From Leptospiraceae bacterium (GTDB lineage Bacteria > Spirochaetota > Leptospiria > Leptospirales > Leptospiraceae): a stretch of DNA of 64,000 bases. The stretch spans positions 1 through 64,000 of the forward strand of contig JAGOHK010000015.1 of the NCBI GenBank assembly GCA_017996175.1, in the 5' to 3' direction. Of the stretch, positions 1 through 8,651 are shown one piece after another. Both the position numbers and the translations under genes were made by a program. A model generated the notes under the pieces. It made no database searches and was not told the DNA's origin. It saw only the letters and a list, made by a program, of their open reading frames with translations. Position 1 is the stretch's first letter. Every line of letters starts with the position of its first letter.

Positions 1-203
1 GAAATCTCAACGCGTAAATCGAGTCTTCCTTGATTAGGAGAATCTGCTAAAGAAATATTACTTAATTCAGTAAGCGGTAAATCAAGATTATCCATCACTT
101 CCTTGACAGTGAAATTACGTAAACCACTTTCTCCTAAATTGCAAGAAACAATTAACCTATTCTTTTCTAAACGATCTTCTATGAAAAATTCTCTAGGATT
201 CAA
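1..203 (-). CDS. Probable PLP aminotransferase, N-terminal fragment (runs off the left edge)
   Basis: The minus strand is open from 203 to the window edge, giving about 67 residues. They contain a 'CNLGESGLRNFTVKE' stretch and 'DSPNQGRLDLR', which resemble the N-terminal arm and the G-x-x-x-LR motif of class I/II PLP aminotransferases; this is a family guess from memory. An in-frame stop at 212-210 limits the start. The best start is TTG at 203-201, which overlaps the TGA stop of the upstream receiver-GGDEF gene (TTGA), implying translational coupling. No close Shine-Dalgarno is seen. It would be the last visible gene of the minus-strand signalling operon. The catalytic lysine lies outside the window, so the function is unproven. 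Confidence 0.5.
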   Translation of the reverse strand, partial: MNPREFFIEDRLEKNRLIVSCNLGESGLRNFTVKEVMDNLDLPLTELSNISLADSPNQGRLDLRVEI

Positions 204-1438
204 TTTTTTTCAGTCCGATTTCTTCCTGCCTTTTTTGCTCGGTACAATGCGTTATCCGCCCTATCAACGAAAGTCTCTAGAGTATCATTCGGAAAATACT
301 GAGTAACTCCCATACTAACTGTAACTTGCCTGTCCTCAATAAAAGGGTGGTTTTGTACTAGGATTCTAATTTTCTCGCAGATTTTGACTCCATCATCTAA
401 GTTTGATCCAACTAGTAACAAAGTAAATTCTTCGCCACCCCAACGGCAAAGAATATCCGACATTCGAATTTGACCTTTGATAAAACTAGAAATATTTACA
501 AGCACTTCGTCGCCTTTATTGTGTCCATACGTATCATTTATTTTTTTGAAATGATCTATATCAAAAATAACCAGACATAAAGACTTGGGGCTAATTTTAT
601 TTTCCTCTAAAATGTTTTTGAATAGTTGTTGGAATTTTGTCCTGTTATATACCTTTGTGAGCTCGTCAATGCTAGCTTTTTCTTCGAGGGAGGTTTTCTG
701 ATTTTCTAATTGAGTAATATCAGTCAGACTTAAAATGCTAACTCCTTTTTCTGGAATGATATTTTGTTTAACTCGGAAGATTAGATTTTTTCCTTCTATA
801 GTATTTATTTTTATTCTAAACTCCTCATCTTTTGGGAGTTTTTGTAACTTAATTCCCGCATAACTATTATCTGAAACTGGATCAAATTCTAAAAAATCAA
901 TAATAGAGGGGTATTTTGAATTAAACTCTTCCACATTTTTCGTATTTGCAAATTCAAGAAAACTGTAATTAGCCGCTATTATTTTTTCTCCATCCGTCAT
1001 TAGTACCATATCTCTCTGGAAATTCAAAAGAGTTTGCAATAGCTCTTGGTTAAACTTAAACTCTAGATGAGTTTTCACCCGCGCAAGTAACTCACTGGAA
1101 TTGAATGGCTTAATGATATAATCCGCAGCACCTAACTGAAATCCTTTTACTATATCCTCCGGCTGCGTCTTGGCTGTTAGAAATATAACTGGAATGTCTT
1201 TTAAACTTTCAGATTCTTTTATTCTTTTACAGGTTTCATAACCATCTAGATCGGGCATCATTACATCTAGTAAAATTAAATCGGGTTTTACTTTCTCCAA
1301 TATTCCTAAAGCTTGCAACCCATTAGTAGCAACGATGATTTTGTAACCTACATTTTTTAATACTGTTCCTAATAATTGAATATTTTTTGGGGTGTCATCC
1401 ACAATTAAAATATGGGCATTTTTAAACTGACTTAGCAT
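200..1438 (-). CDS. Response regulator with GGDEF domain (diguanylate cyclase)
   Basis: 412 residues. A receiver domain (about 5-120) has the acidic pair D14/D15, phosphoacceptor D58 in LLDVMMPD, and the conserved Lys in FLTAK. A middle segment (about 130-250) looks PAS-like. A C-terminal GGDEF domain (about 260-410) has an intact GGEEF signature in RWGGEEF and an upstream RMSD that fits the RxxD inhibitory site. The protein should therefore make cyclic di-GMP in the cytoplasm under phosphorylation control and be feedback-inhibited. It overlaps the upstream histidine kinase gene by 17 bp, so that kinase, which has no receiver of its own, is the likely phosphodonor. The start is an ATG. Family confidence is high; the pairing is inferred from the operon. 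Confidence 0.93.
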   Translation of the reverse strand: MLSQFKNAHILIVDDTPKNIQLLGTVLKNVGYKIIVATNGLQALGILEKVKPDLILLDVMMPDLDGYETCKRIKESESLKDIPVIFLTAKTQPEDIVKGFQLGAADYIIKPFNSSELLARVKTHLEFKFNQELLQTLLNFQRDMVLMTDGEKIIAANYSFLEFANTKNVEEFNSKYPSIIDFLEFDPVSDNSYAGIKLQKLPKDEEFRIKINTIEGKNLIFRVKQNIIPEKGVSILSLTDITQLENQKTSLEEKASIDELTKVYNRTKFQQLFKNILEENKISPKSLCLVIFDIDHFKKINDTYGHNKGDEVLVNISSFIKGQIRMSDILCRWGGEEFTLLLVGSNLDDGVKICEKIRILVQNHPFIEDRQVTVSMGVTQYFPNDTLETFVDRADNALYRAKKAGRNRTEKN

Positions 1439-4400
1439 TCTCTCTTAACTCGTTTAGTATAATTGGATAGATTTTTAGTAGTATCAGAAGAGATTTCATG
1501 TCAAACAGTAAAGCTTTTGATTGCAAATCATCAGCGTAAGCACTTAGTGGTGGATAATGATATTTATCCCCAAGATATTTAATTTTATAAGCAAACTCTT
1601 CAATTTCGTTTATACTGGATACATCGGATAAATTTTTCCATTCATTGAATAAATCATTTTCCATTTCATCCAATAAGGGTTGCATATTTTCTATGTTTTC
1701 TTCGCCATGCTGGTAACTCGGATTTTGTTTGGTTTCTTTAACTATTTCCGGCAACTCAGTATTAGTCTGCACGTTGGGTATTTGAATATATTCATCACTA
1801 GAAATTAGTGCATTATAAAGATTAATTTGAAATATACTTCCTTTGCCTACTTGACTTTTGACCGATATGGTTCCATTCATAAGTTGGACGAGTCGATTGG
1901 AAATTGCTAATCCCAAACCAGTGCCACCATACTTAGCATGGCTTTGTCCTTTTTGTTGCGTAAACGCTTCAAAAATTACACCTTGATCTTCTTCTGGAAT
2001 TCCTATTCCAGTATCTTCGACTGTGAAAATTAAATCCATGTGGTTTATGTCTTTATCATTTTTTTGTAAACTTGCGGTTAGTTTAATGTAGCCACTATCT
2101 GTAAATTTAATTGCATTGCTTAATAAATTTAAAAAAATTTGCCTGAACCTAAGTTCATCCAAAATTATCTCTCTCGGTAGATTCTGGTCAACTATAATTC
2201 TAAAATCTAAATTTTTCTCTTCGATTTTTTGAGAGAAAATATTTTTAAGTTCCATAAAAATAATTTCTATATTAACATAAGAAAGTTCAAGCTCAAGTTT
2301 GCCTGATTCTACTTTGGATAAATCAAGTATGTCGTTAATTAAGGCTAATAACGTTTTTCCGCTAGAGACAATATTCTCTAAGTATTTTTTTTGAATATCA
2401 TCAGAAATGGAAGATCTTAGTATTTCAGTAAAACCTAAAATAGCATTCATAGGTGTCCTTATTTCATGACTGATATTAGCCAAAAAATCTCCTTTGACTT
2501 TGCTTGCAGCTTCGGCAGCTTTTTTGGCAACTACTTGTTCGCTTATGTCCAAACCAAAGCCTATGAGACCGCTTGTTGATTCATCTAAGAAAAAATAATT
2601 TTGGAAATACCATTCAATCCCATCATTGTAAAGACCACTGGAAATAAAAACTTGTGGTTCGCCTGCAAATGCTTGTTTAAATTCTGTGGTAAACTCAGAG
2701 TAAACTTCAAATATATTGATATTGATAGCTTGGTTTTCCATTAGTCCCATTTTTGTTAACCCAGCTCCAATACTTTGTGTAATGATTCCATTTTTGTTTA
2801 CTCTAAAAACTACAACTGGCATGTTTGCTAGAATCCCACCAAGCATTTGACTTTTTTCATTAATATCCTTTTCGATTTTCTTTCGTTCTGTGATATTGCG
2901 CATAACGGCATGTACTTCAAGGCTACCGGTATTTTTGTTTATAATGTATCTGGAAACTACCTCTGTCCAAATTGTAGTTCCGTCTTTTTTATACTGTTCC
3001 ATCTCATCTACATAAATTCCTTTCATTGACTTTTTGCCGGAAAGAATTCGCTTAATTCTTAATGGAAAAGTTCTTTGCGCATAACGTAGAGATGCAGGAG
3101 TTAAAAGTTCTTTTTGGCTAAGTGACATTATTTCTAAAACAGAATAATCTGTTAGATTTTTAATGGAAGGGCTAATGTATAGTAGCTTCATTGTATTTGG
3201 ATCTAAGATCAAAATTACATCAGCCATATTCTCTGTAATGATTCTATATCGTTCTTCGTTTTCGACTAAAGCATCCTCGGCAAGTTTTCTTTCTGTTATA
3301 TCTCTAACATTAGTCAAAATTCCTACATTTACATTTTCGTTTTGATAAATCGCATGTTGAATTTCAATCGGGAATTGAGTTTTATCCTTTCTAATTGCAA
3401 TACTTTCGTAGGTATAATTCGTGTAATCTGAATTTAGTAAAGACCTCATAATCGAAACAACTTTTTCTCTTTCTTCTTGTATAGCAAAGTCCACTGCGTG
3501 TAATTCTCTAATTTCCTCTATTGACTCATATCCGAACATTCGCAGCATTTTATTGTTTGCCCAGAGAATAGAATAATCTAATCCTATTAGTAAAATTGCA
3601 TCAGGAGATATTTCGATTAACGTTCTGAATAATTCTTCATTTCTTCCCACTTCTTTTTCTATTCTAGTTTTCTCTGCGTCTATTTTTCTGTGATCTTCTA
3701 CCATTTGATTGAATGTCTTGATGAATTTACCTAGCTCGTCCTTAGATTCGTATTCAATTCTAACTTTCCAATCCCCTTTTGCGATCCTGTTGGCTGCTTT
3801 CTCTGCTAATTCGAGTGGAAATAAAAATTGTTTGAACGTGTAGTAAATTACAAGATAAATAAATAGAATTGTAAAAATTGAGGTGATGATCATTTGAAAT
3901 AGCAGAGAATAATAAGAGTTTTCCACTATTTTATTTGATTCCAATTCGCCTGCATGGTTGAGAGCTATCATCCTGTAGAGGTCTGCTAAAACTGTGTCGA
4001 TTTCTATTTTAGCTTTCTCGCTATTCAGTAGAATTAGTTGTCTATTATTATTTTTAGAGCTTTCAATGAGCTGATTATGTGAATCTAAATAATTCTTCAC
4101 GTCTAAAGAAAATTTATTCGATAAAGTTTTTTCTCTATCTGCATTGATTGTTTCATAGATAACCTTATCATCCATAAAAACTTTTTGCAATTGATCTAAT
4201 GTTTTTTCAATTTCTCTTCTTTCATTTTCATCGTTTGATAAAATATGCATTGATTCCAACTTTCGAAAAGAATCTAACTTACTAATCATATCAGAAATTT
4301 TCAAAATACTTCCCATCCACTTATCATGGATTTCTTTTGTTTCTTCATGAATTCTGTTTACAAGGTGAATTGAAAGAGAAAGGCTAGTAATAAAAATGAG

Positions 4401-4493
4401 GCAAATAATGGATATACCTACTAGAGCTTTACTTTTTATTCTTAGTTGATTATACCAACTAACGGTTGTTATATAATGTCTAGTAGATTCCAT
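1422..4493 (-). CDS. Membrane sensor histidine kinase, HAMP and three PAS domains, HPt-like tail
   Basis: 1023 residues. One transmembrane helix (about 23-45), an extracytoplasmic helical region to about 190, a second membrane helix (about 190-217), a HAMP segment, three PAS domains (about 285-400, 412-535, 545-655), a HisKA domain with phosphoacceptor H676 in NISHEIRTPMN, and an HATPase_c domain with NLLSNAIKF, DTGIGIP and GGTGLGLAIS motifs. The last ~110 residues form a helical tail that resembles an HPt domain but has Tyr where the phosphorylatable His would be expected (FAYKIKYLG). It lies 3 bp after the cyclase gene and overlaps the receiver-GGDEF gene, so the three genes look like one signalling operon. 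The ligand is unknown. Confidence 0.93.
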   Translation of the reverse strand: MESTRHYITTVSWYNQLRIKSKALVGISIICLIFITSLSLSIHLVNRIHEETKEIHDKWMGSILKISDMISKLDSFRKLESMHILSNDENERREIEKTLDQLQKVFMDDKVIYETINADREKTLSNKFSLDVKNYLDSHNQLIESSKNNNRQLILLNSEKAKIEIDTVLADLYRMIALNHAGELESNKIVENSYYSLLFQMIITSIFTILFIYLVIYYTFKQFLFPLELAEKAANRIAKGDWKVRIEYESKDELGKFIKTFNQMVEDHRKIDAEKTRIEKEVGRNEELFRTLIEISPDAILLIGLDYSILWANNKMLRMFGYESIEEIRELHAVDFAIQEEREKVVSIMRSLLNSDYTNYTYESIAIRKDKTQFPIEIQHAIYQNENVNVGILTNVRDITERKLAEDALVENEERYRIITENMADVILILDPNTMKLLYISPSIKNLTDYSVLEIMSLSQKELLTPASLRYAQRTFPLRIKRILSGKKSMKGIYVDEMEQYKKDGTTIWTEVVSRYIINKNTGSLEVHAVMRNITERKKIEKDINEKSQMLGGILANMPVVVFRVNKNGIITQSIGAGLTKMGLMENQAININIFEVYSEFTTEFKQAFAGEPQVFISSGLYNDGIEWYFQNYFFLDESTSGLIGFGLDISEQVVAKKAAEAASKVKGDFLANISHEIRTPMNAILGFTEILRSSISDDIQKKYLENIVSSGKTLLALINDILDLSKVESGKLELELSYVNIEIIFMELKNIFSQKIEEKNLDFRIIVDQNLPREIILDELRFRQIFLNLLSNAIKFTDSGYIKLTASLQKNDKDINHMDLIFTVEDTGIGIPEEDQGVIFEAFTQQKGQSHAKYGGTGLGLAISNRLVQLMNGTISVKSQVGKGSIFQINLYNALISSDEYIQIPNVQTNTELPEIVKETKQNPSYQHGEENIENMQPLLDEMENDLFNEWKNLSDVSSINEIEEFAYKIKYLGDKYHYPPLSAYADDLQSKALLFDMKSLLILLKIYPIILNELRENAKSV

Positions 4494-4496
4494 TAA

Positions 4497-7001
4497 TTAT
4501 AAGTTTACTCTTTCAATTATATTTTTTATTGATTCAATCCTTATTGGTTTTAGAATGAAATCATTTGCACCACATTCGTATATTTGCGATTTTATTTTTT
4601 GCGTAATTTCATCTGCCATTACAACAATATAACAATCACTTTTTGAAAACATTAAATCTTTTCTTAGAGTTTTGATTAATTCATAAGGATTTTTGTCCCC
4701 TAAATTTAAGCTTATAAAAATTAGAGATGGATTCATACTTTTACAAGTGGTTAATGTTTCTTCGCCAGATCCTACAGTAATTACGTCGAGTTTTTCTTTT
4801 TTAAGAATAACTTCCATTTCATCTAGAGATAATTTATTATTATCCGCTATGAGTGCTAGGATTGGTTTTAGTAGATTCTGTTCTGTGTCTACCGTTGATG
4901 AGCCAAGTAAAAAATCATTACAGCGATTGATGTAGAGAGAAGAAATTGGATCATCAGGGATCAAAGTCAGGCAATTGGAAAAAATTTCCTTCGCTTTTTT
5001 AGTTAAGCCACCTCGATATAGTGTAAGTGCATGAAAATATTCGGCAGAAATATTTTTTTTCTTTTCCCGAATTATATCAAAATCACCGCCGAAATATTCA
5101 TAAATAGTCATGAAGCCATCCACACCTTTGAGTTTTATATGATCAATTTCTCGGCTCTCTGCCTTAGTCTCTATTTCCAGTCCGGAGTATGTTTGCTCGG
5201 AAATAATTACAGTGGTAAAAAATGATTTAGTTAAACTTTCTAATTTTTTTGCAACTCCCACTACATTCCCAATAACGGTTGTGTCCATTCGTTCTTTGCC
5301 GCCAAGTGTCCCAAGTGTTACTTGACCTGTATGAATTCCGATCCCTATTTTAATATTTAATTTTTGTTTTTTGACTTGAGATAGATTAAAATCTTCCAAG
5401 TAATGAGCCATCTCTCTCGCTGTTATTATAGCATGTTCGGGAGATTCTGGAAATAAAACAACAATTTCATCACCAATAAATTTATCAATGAAACCCTTAT
5501 TTCTGCGAATAATAGAAGTTATCCCTGTGTAATATTCATTTAATAAATCGAATATTTCTACTGGATTCATTTTATCACAAATTGAGGTAAATCCTCTTAT
5601 GCCGCTAAATAGAATAGTAATCTCAGTGTTCACTAGATTTCCGAGCTGAATATCTGTGATACTTTCCTTTCCGAGTAATGCAAGAAATTCCTTTGGCACA
5701 AAGTTACTATATGCCTTATTAACGATACTAAGATGATTCGAAATTCTTTCTATATCGCTAAAAGCAAGAGAAAACCTCCTAGATAAAATTACGGATTGAG
5801 CTAAAAGAAAAATAAATACACCAACTTGGAGAAGTTCGCTTGTTTGTACAAGTTTTTTATTGTATAAAAAATCATTCACGATGAATAGAACTAGAATATT
5901 TGTTGAAAGAAATATCAGAATTGAATCATCTCGTCGTCTTAAAATTATTTTGATTTGATGAAATATTACAATTAGAATTGTAATAAATAAGACAATATAA
6001 TTGAAATCTACAAAGTTATTGTAAACTTTTAGGTTAAAGAAACAGACGATCATCCCAAGAATTCCACCAATGGAAATTCCTATTTGGCTAATAGATATGG
6101 GAATATCATTAGGAAATAATTCCGTAAAGAAAATCAAAAATAGAGGTGCCAAAAGGTAAAAAGAGAAATATTCGAATTTAGTAACTAACTCGTATGGGAT
6201 ACTCGGTATTAACTGAACAATCATTACTTCGCCTGTCGAGACAACGCGCATAAGAGCAATTAGGCAGAAAAAAGCAAAATACAAACTGGTAAGATCTGTT
6301 CTTCTAAACAAAAAAAGTATAAAGTGATAAATTGTCATTATCAGTATACTTCCACCAAGTAAGAATTCTAAGAAATTGCGCTCATATTTTTGATTTTGAA
6401 TTTGTTCGTGATTTCCTAGTTTAGGAATACTCCAAACACCTCCGTTTCTGTGATGAAAATTGGAGACAACTAAGATCAGATTGATAACTGGTTTTTCGGT
6501 TTCAAAAAAGACTGTATTGGTTCCATATCCAGGGACAGAACTTGTTTTATCTTTACCAACTTTTCCCTTTTGCGATAACAGCTCGTTATCCATATACAAT
6601 TCATAAGCCGTTGCTTGTTCTTTCATTCGGATTGCTAATTTTTGTCTTTTAGTCTGTTTGTCTGGGAGTAAAATTTTTAATTTAAATGTAGCAAATCCGT
6701 CGCCGCCAGCTACTTCATTTTGAAACATTCTATCATTCCAAAAACCTGGGAATGTAAAATAGCCCGAAGAACTTTCTGATTTTAGCAGATCTAATTGATT
6801 TGGTTGATATAATTGTTTCCAATAAATTTCCCAATTCCCTTCGAGTGAAATGATACCATTTTTTTCAAAATCCCAGAATGTAAGATTCAGTACACCGTTT
6901 TCTGCACGAGGCGAATTGCTGAAAGTAAAATTAGTACTGCAACTATTTATAAAAAGAAAAAATAGTGGGAGTAAAAAAAATTTTAAACAAAACATATACA
7001 A
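4497..7001 (-). CDS. 7TM-DISM lipoprotein with class III cyclase domain and pseudo-receiver
   Basis: 834 residues. The leader ends in a lipobox (FINSC). An extracytoplasmic jelly-roll domain (about 30-205) and seven membrane helices (about 210-410) match the 7TMR-DISM layout. A class III adenylate/guanylate cyclase domain (about 450-620) follows, then a short helical linker and a receiver-like domain (about 712-834). The cyclase has FSGIRGFT where active enzymes have FSDIRGFT: the first metal-binding Asp is Gly467, while the second (D511 in KFIGDE) is kept. In the receiver domain the phosphoacceptor position is Ser (FISLNLGD). The protein may be catalytically impaired or a binding protein. 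It is the first gene of the minus-strand operon, divergent from the lipoprotein at 7142. Confidence 0.9.
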   Translation of the reverse strand: MYMFCLKFFLLPLFFLFINSCSTNFTFSNSPRAENGVLNLTFWDFEKNGIISLEGNWEIYWKQLYQPNQLDLLKSESSSGYFTFPGFWNDRMFQNEVAGGDGFATFKLKILLPDKQTKRQKLAIRMKEQATAYELYMDNELLSQKGKVGKDKTSSVPGYGTNTVFFETEKPVINLILVVSNFHHRNGGVWSIPKLGNHEQIQNQKYERNFLEFLLGGSILIMTIYHFILFLFRRTDLTSLYFAFFCLIALMRVVSTGEVMIVQLIPSIPYELVTKFEYFSFYLLAPLFLIFFTELFPNDIPISISQIGISIGGILGMIVCFFNLKVYNNFVDFNYIVLFITILIVIFHQIKIILRRRDDSILIFLSTNILVLFIVNDFLYNKKLVQTSELLQVGVFIFLLAQSVILSRRFSLAFSDIERISNHLSIVNKAYSNFVPKEFLALLGKESITDIQLGNLVNTEITILFSGIRGFTSICDKMNPVEIFDLLNEYYTGITSIIRRNKGFIDKFIGDEIVVLFPESPEHAIITAREMAHYLEDFNLSQVKKQKLNIKIGIGIHTGQVTLGTLGGKERMDTTVIGNVVGVAKKLESLTKSFFTTVIISEQTYSGLEIETKAESREIDHIKLKGVDGFMTIYEYFGGDFDIIREKKKNISAEYFHALTLYRGGLTKKAKEIFSNCLTLIPDDPISSLYINRCNDFLLGSSTVDTEQNLLKPILALIADNNKLSLDEMEVILKKEKLDVITVGSGEETLTTCKSMNPSLIFISLNLGDKNPYELIKTLRKDLMFSKSDCYIVVMADEITQKIKSQIYECGANDFILKPIRIESIKNIIERVNL

Positions 7002-7141
7002 TGTTTATCGTAACCTATCAAAAAAGAAATCTCTTTTACTGGACTTTTTTAGGAAAAAATAAAAGCTGGGGGTAATCCGAATAAAGATATATGAACCAAA
7101 AATTCGATGATTTAAGTACATAAAAAAGAAGAGAACCTCTT

Positions 7142-8437
7142 ATGAGATCAAACACATTCACTATACTATTCTCCATTGCCTTTATTGGCTTTTTAATAAG
7201 TTGTGCAAGCGCACCAGTAGACATAAAAAAAGAAAATCCAAAGCTTTTTGGGGAAATGATAAGAGACTATTTTGTTGCCAGTGAGGAATTTCCTGGAAAA
7301 GTAAATAGTTTAAAGTTTATTGAGGATGAAAAACAAACTATAGTAGGAAAGATTGATAATTTTCCAATAGAAAATTGCAATTGGTTTTTTGATAGAAAGA
7401 TAGATAAAGATAAATCCGAAGAGCAAATACCAGTTACAAAGACCATAAACCTGAATTGTGGCGGTCAGTACTATGTCATTGACTTTGATCGAAAAATTTT
7501 ACATCCAAATAAATTAAGATACAATGGTGCCTACAAGAAAATATTTCACCAACTAAAGAAAGGAGTTATTTTAGAGGCTTCCTGTAGTATTAATTCTATT
7601 AATGAAAAAGAGAATGATGAAAAAAATACTACGATTGAATGTTACCCTTATCCTTACGATTTGGAACGTTATACGAAAACACAGAAGAGAGAAGTAGTTG
7701 CTGGTTATTTTCTTTACACCGATAAACAGGAAAGTTTAGAAACTTTGATGGAAGCTTCTAAAGAGGAACAAGATAACTATCTGACTTTCGAGACTTTTAA
7801 GAAAAATTTTAATGATGAAAAATCTGCAAATCAAAAAGAATTTAATCCTTCTATAGGACAAAATTTTTCCTTTAAAAATTGTGAATTTATTGATTTTAGA
7901 GAATTGCCTGTTTTAAATGAAAAGGGTAGGGAACTTAAGGATAAGATTGATAAACTCTTAAATTCAGATTTGAGTGATCCAGTTAATAAAGAAAGTTTGA
8001 AAGATGCTTTTGAAGAGTATAAAAATTGCGGAACGTTATGTGTGAGCAAAGAGAAAGAAATACAGGTTCTTTTTGAAATTAGAAATGTTGAGGCAAAACG
8101 GAAAATCCTCTTGATAAAGAAAGTAGATTCTAAGTCGGACATTTCTCAATACAAACGATTTAATTTTTATCCGGTAGATGGAAATTTAAAAGCAATTGAT
8201 TTTTCAGTAAAAGGAGAAATTGAAAAAATCTACCTAAACCCTTTATCTGTAGACGCAAAAAAATCAGACATTAAGAAGGAAACCTCCAAAGAAACTCTAA
8301 TCGAAAATGATTTAGATATAAAAAACTCAGACTCCAATCAGAATAAAATATTAGAGGAAGAGGAAAGTCCAAAATCTCCCAAAGGGGGAAAAAACAAAAA
8401 AGCAGAAACGATTAATCTTAATCAAGAGCCTGAATAA
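7142..8437 (+). CDS. Hypothetical lipoprotein with charged C-terminus
   Basis: 431 residues. The N-terminus is a signal peptide ending in a lipobox (FLISC, Cys21), so the mature protein should be a lipoprotein. No family is recognised. The body contains several Cys residues (around CNWFF, LNCGG, CSINS, IECYPYPYD and KNCGTLC) and ends in a Lys/Glu-rich low-complexity tail (about 375-431). It is divergent from the cyclase gene with 140 bp between the start codons, and is followed by a hairpin terminator at 8566, so it is probably transcribed alone. Function unknown. Confidence 0.75.
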   Translation: MRSNTFTILFSIAFIGFLISCASAPVDIKKENPKLFGEMIRDYFVASEEFPGKVNSLKFIEDEKQTIVGKIDNFPIENCNWFFDRKIDKDKSEEQIPVTKTINLNCGGQYYVIDFDRKILHPNKLRYNGAYKKIFHQLKKGVILEASCSINSINEKENDEKNTTIECYPYPYDLERYTKTQKREVVAGYFLYTDKQESLETLMEASKEEQDNYLTFETFKKNFNDEKSANQKEFNPSIGQNFSFKNCEFIDFRELPVLNEKGRELKDKIDKLLNSDLSDPVNKESLKDAFEEYKNCGTLCVSKEKEIQVLFEIRNVEAKRKILLIKKVDSKSDISQYKRFNFYPVDGNLKAIDFSVKGEIEKIYLNPLSVDAKKSDIKKETSKETLIENDLDIKNSDSNQNKILEEEESPKSPKGGKNKKAETINLNQEPE

Positions 8438-8565
8438 AATTTCCCAAAGCTCAAGCGGGTTTATCCAACCACCTCTATTTATGAAAATAAAATTACTCGA
8501 CTTATTTCCTTAGATTCAAAAACTAGAATCAAAATATTTTCCTTTTTCATCTAATCCGTACGTAT

Positions 8566-8597
8566 ACGATAGTTGTGGTGACTATCGTTGTTTTTTA
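8566..8597 (+). terminator. Rho-independent terminator after the 7142 lipoprotein gene
   Basis: Perfect 8-bp stem ACGATAGT (8566-8573) and ACTATCGT (8581-8588) with a 7-nt loop, followed by TGTTTTTT. It lies 128 bp after the lipoprotein stop and 55 bp before the large kinase gene. The stem is only moderately GC-rich. Confidence 0.65.
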
Positions 8598-8651
8598 ATA
8601 GATTAGTTCATGTAGTAAAAATTAAATTATCAGTAAAGGATTTTAACCTAG

